Part shown: in pieces, positions 14,242-15,528 of the stretch | How the letters are laid out: each line of letters opens with the position of its first letter | Position numbering within the stretch: the stretch's first letter is position 1 | Origin: Oscillospiraceae bacterium | GTDB taxonomy: Bacteria; Bacillota; Clostridia; Oscillospirales; Acutalibacteraceae | Reading direction: 5' to 3' | Assembly (NCBI GenBank): GCA_022508705.1 | Contig: JAFLUO010000037.1 | Location: 1-15,528, forward strand | Length of the DNA: 15,528 nucleotides | Position numbers and translations under genes: made by a program | Notes under the pieces: model-generated | Seen by the model: only the letters and a program-made list of their open reading frames with translations | Told to the model about the DNA's origin: nothing | Databases searched by the model: none

Positions 14242-14270
14242 TTGAAAAAAATTCTGCAATAGTGTATAAT
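14242..14270 (+). promoter_or_regulatory. ychF: Sigma-A promoter of ychF
   Basis: TTGAAA (14242-14247) and a perfect TATAAT (14265-14270) are separated by 17 bases. The start near 14277 gives a leader of about 28 bases to the ATG at 14305. Confidence 0.83.
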
Positions 14271-14304
14271 ATTAAATCGAAATTCAGCAAAGGATGTATA
14301 ATAT

Positions 14305-15399
14305 ATGAAACTCGGTATTGTAGGTCTTCCGAATGTAGGAAAAAGTACCCTTTTTAATGCAATAACAAACGCAGGTGCACAGGCGGCTAACTACGCTTTC
14401 TGCACTATTGAGCCAAATGTGGGCGTTGTTGCTGTGCCGGATGAGCGACTTGATAAGCTGACGGAGATGTATAACCCTGTAAAAACAACTCCTGCAACCA
14501 TAGAATTTGTTGACATTGCAGGTCTTGTTAAGGGCGCTTCAAAGGGTGAGGGTCTCGGTAATAAATTCCTTTCGCATATTCGTGAGGTTGACGCAGTAAT
14601 TCACGTTGTCCGTTGCTTTGATAATGACGATATTACTCACGTTGACGGCTCGGTTGACCCTGCAAGGGATATCGAAACAATAAATCTTGAGCTTATTCTC
14701 TCTGACCTTGAAATTCTCGACAGAAGAATTGCCAAGACGGAAAAGGATTTAAAGGGCGATAAAACTCTTCAATCCGAGCTTGACTTTTTGCGCCGTGTTC
14801 ACGATGCTCTTCAAAACGGCATAAACGCAAGAGCAGTTGAGATAGATGACGATGAAAAAGAAATCCTTGCAACCGTTCCGCTTCTTTCTGCAAAGCCCGT
14901 AATTTACGCCTGCAATATGAGTGAGGACGATTTTGCAAACGGAATTAACGATAATGAAAGATACAATGCGGTTAAAAAGATAGCCGAGGCAGAGGGTGCG
15001 CAGGTTCTTCCGATTTGTGCCGAGCTTGAGGCAGAAATTTCTTCAATGACAAAAGAAGAAAAGGAAATGTTCCTTAACGATTTCGGCATTGAAAAGGGTG
15101 GTCTTGACGTTCTCATTCAAAAATCCTATGACCTTTTGGGGCTTATGTCGTTCTTAACGGCAGGTCAGCCTGAGGTCAGGGCTTGGACTATTAAAAAAGG
15201 CACGAAAGCGCCGAAAGCGGCAGGTAAAATCCATTCTGATATTGAGCGGGGATTTATTCGTGCTGAGGTTATCTCTTTTGACGATTTAATGGCGCTCGGC
15301 TCAATGCAGGCGGCAAAAGAAAAGGGAAAAATTCGCTCCGAGGGCAAGGAATATATTATGCAGGACGGCGATATAGTTCTTTTCAGATTTAATGTTTAA
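14305..15399 (+). CDS. ychF: Redox-regulated ATPase YchF (Obg-family, TGS domain)
   Basis: 364 residues, the usual length. A conserved translation-associated P-loop NTPase that binds ribosomes and, unlike most Obg relatives, prefers ATP. Motifs: G1 GLPNVGKS (7-14), switch I segment NYAFCTIEPNVGVV (29-42), G3 DIAGLVKGASKGEGLGNKFL (70-89), and NMSE (204-207) in place of NKxD, the change that goes with ATP preference. A helical insertion lies at about 130-190, and a C-terminal TGS domain at about 281-364 ends in YIMQDGDIVLFRFNV. Start: ATG 14305 with AAGGA at 14290-14294. Monocistronic by its own consensus promoter. No convincing T-tailed terminator follows; an 8-bp hairpin without T run is at 15431-15449. 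Confidence 0.97.
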   Translation: MKLGIVGLPNVGKSTLFNAITNAGAQAANYAFCTIEPNVGVVAVPDERLDKLTEMYNPVKTTPATIEFVDIAGLVKGASKGEGLGNKFLSHIREVDAVIHVVRCFDNDDITHVDGSVDPARDIETINLELILSDLEILDRRIAKTEKDLKGDKTLQSELDFLRRVHDALQNGINARAVEIDDDEKEILATVPLLSAKPVIYACNMSEDDFANGINDNERYNAVKKIAEAEGAQVLPICAELEAEISSMTKEEKEMFLNDFGIEKGGLDVLIQKSYDLLGLMSFLTAGQPEVRAWTIKKGTKAPKAAGKIHSDIERGFIRAEVISFDDLMALGSMQAAKEKGKIRSEGKEYIMQDGDIVLFRFNV

Positions 15400-15430
15400 T
15401 AAGATTTTTAATGTTTAAATATGTTTTGTT

Positions 15431-15449
15431 CGGCTTGATTCTCAAGTCG
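15431..15449 (+). other. Hairpin between ychF and the tRNA gene
   Basis: CGGCTTGA (15431-15438) pairs with TCAAGTCG (15442-15449) around a TTC loop, 8 bp with one G-T wobble. No T tract follows on either strand, so it is not a standard terminator. It lies 22 bases upstream of the tRNA 5' end and could mark a tRNA precursor leader or an imperfect end of the ychF transcript. Confidence 0.4.
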
Positions 15450-15471
15450 CACGAAAGCTCACTTAATATTT

Positions 15472-15528
15472 GTGCTCGTAGCTCAGTTGGATAGAGCGTC
15501 AGACTCCGACTCTGAAGGCCGCTGGTTC
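15472..15528 (+). tRNA. tRNA-Arg (anticodon CCG), 5' part, truncated by window end
   Basis: Acceptor 5' strand GTGCTCG (15472-15478), D stem GCTC/GAGC (15481-15484, 15494-15497) around AGTTGGATA, anticodon stem TCAGA/TCTGA (15499-15503, 15511-15515) with loop CTCCGAC, giving anticodon CCG (15506-15508) for codon CGG. Variable loop AGGCC (15516-15520) and the start of the T arm GCTGGTTC follow. The rest of the T arm and the 3' acceptor strand are beyond the window. Confidence 0.95.

Noticed and set aside
1..15528. CRISPR arrays, insertion sequences, integrase genes or attachment sites
   Set aside because: No regularly spaced repeats, transposase motifs or phage-type genes were seen; the tRNA-Arg at the right edge is cut before any 3' attachment site could be judged.

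Overview
The window looks like a chromosomal stretch from a low-to-mid GC member of the Bacillota, most likely class Clostridia (an Oscillospiraceae/Ruminococcaceae-like gut lineage). This is inferred from protein character (GSI-alpha glutamine synthetase of about 443 residues, a 390-residue divergent PRPP synthetase, a coiled-coil FtsX permease, an ATC-hydrolase family protein), AT-rich spacers with strong AGGAGG-type ribosome sites, and textbook sigma-A promoters. No insertion sequence, phage gene or CRISPR array is visible, and no gene-free stretch exceeds 300 bases (the longest is 2617-2835).

Layout. 1-103: the 3' tail of an XRE-type regulator on the plus strand, facing a minus-strand PRPP synthetase gene (189-1361) across a strong, probably bidirectional terminator. 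1450-2616 (minus): a CDF metal exporter with Mn-type metal-site residues and a duplicated C-terminal domain, with its own promoter and a perfect 16-bp palindrome in its leader. 2836-10491 (plus): six genes packed with gaps of 30, 15, 6, 1 and -1 bases and no internal terminator: ABC ATPase, large coiled-coil FtsX permease, cyclophilin, MTA/SAH deaminase (mtaD), trimeric purine nucleoside phosphorylase, and methylthioribose-1-phosphate isomerase (mtnA). 10650-12531: glnA followed by an ATC-hydrolase family gene, with a strong promoter in front and a strong terminator behind. 12659-13210: a GtrA-like membrane protein with its own promoter. 13290-14201: an unrecognised four-helix membrane protein. 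14305-15399: ychF with a consensus promoter. 15472-15528: the first 57 bases of tRNA-Arg(CCG), cut by the window end.

How the genes work together. The most coherent unit is mtaD-PNP-mtnA. It encodes a deaminating salvage route for the adenosine by-products of S-adenosylmethionine: 5'-methylthioadenosine (and plausibly 5'-deoxyadenosine) is deaminated to the inosine form, phosphorolysed to hypoxanthine plus the ribose-1-phosphate analogue, then isomerised to the ribulose-1-phosphate analogue. The usual following genes (mtnK, mtnB, mtnC, mtnD or an aldolase) are not here, so the route after MtnA is open. The coupling to an ABC exporter and a cyclophilin upstream is unusual. glnA with an ATC-hydrolase gene suggests a second, nitrogen-related transcript. 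PRPP synthetase, YchF and the tRNA are housekeeping.
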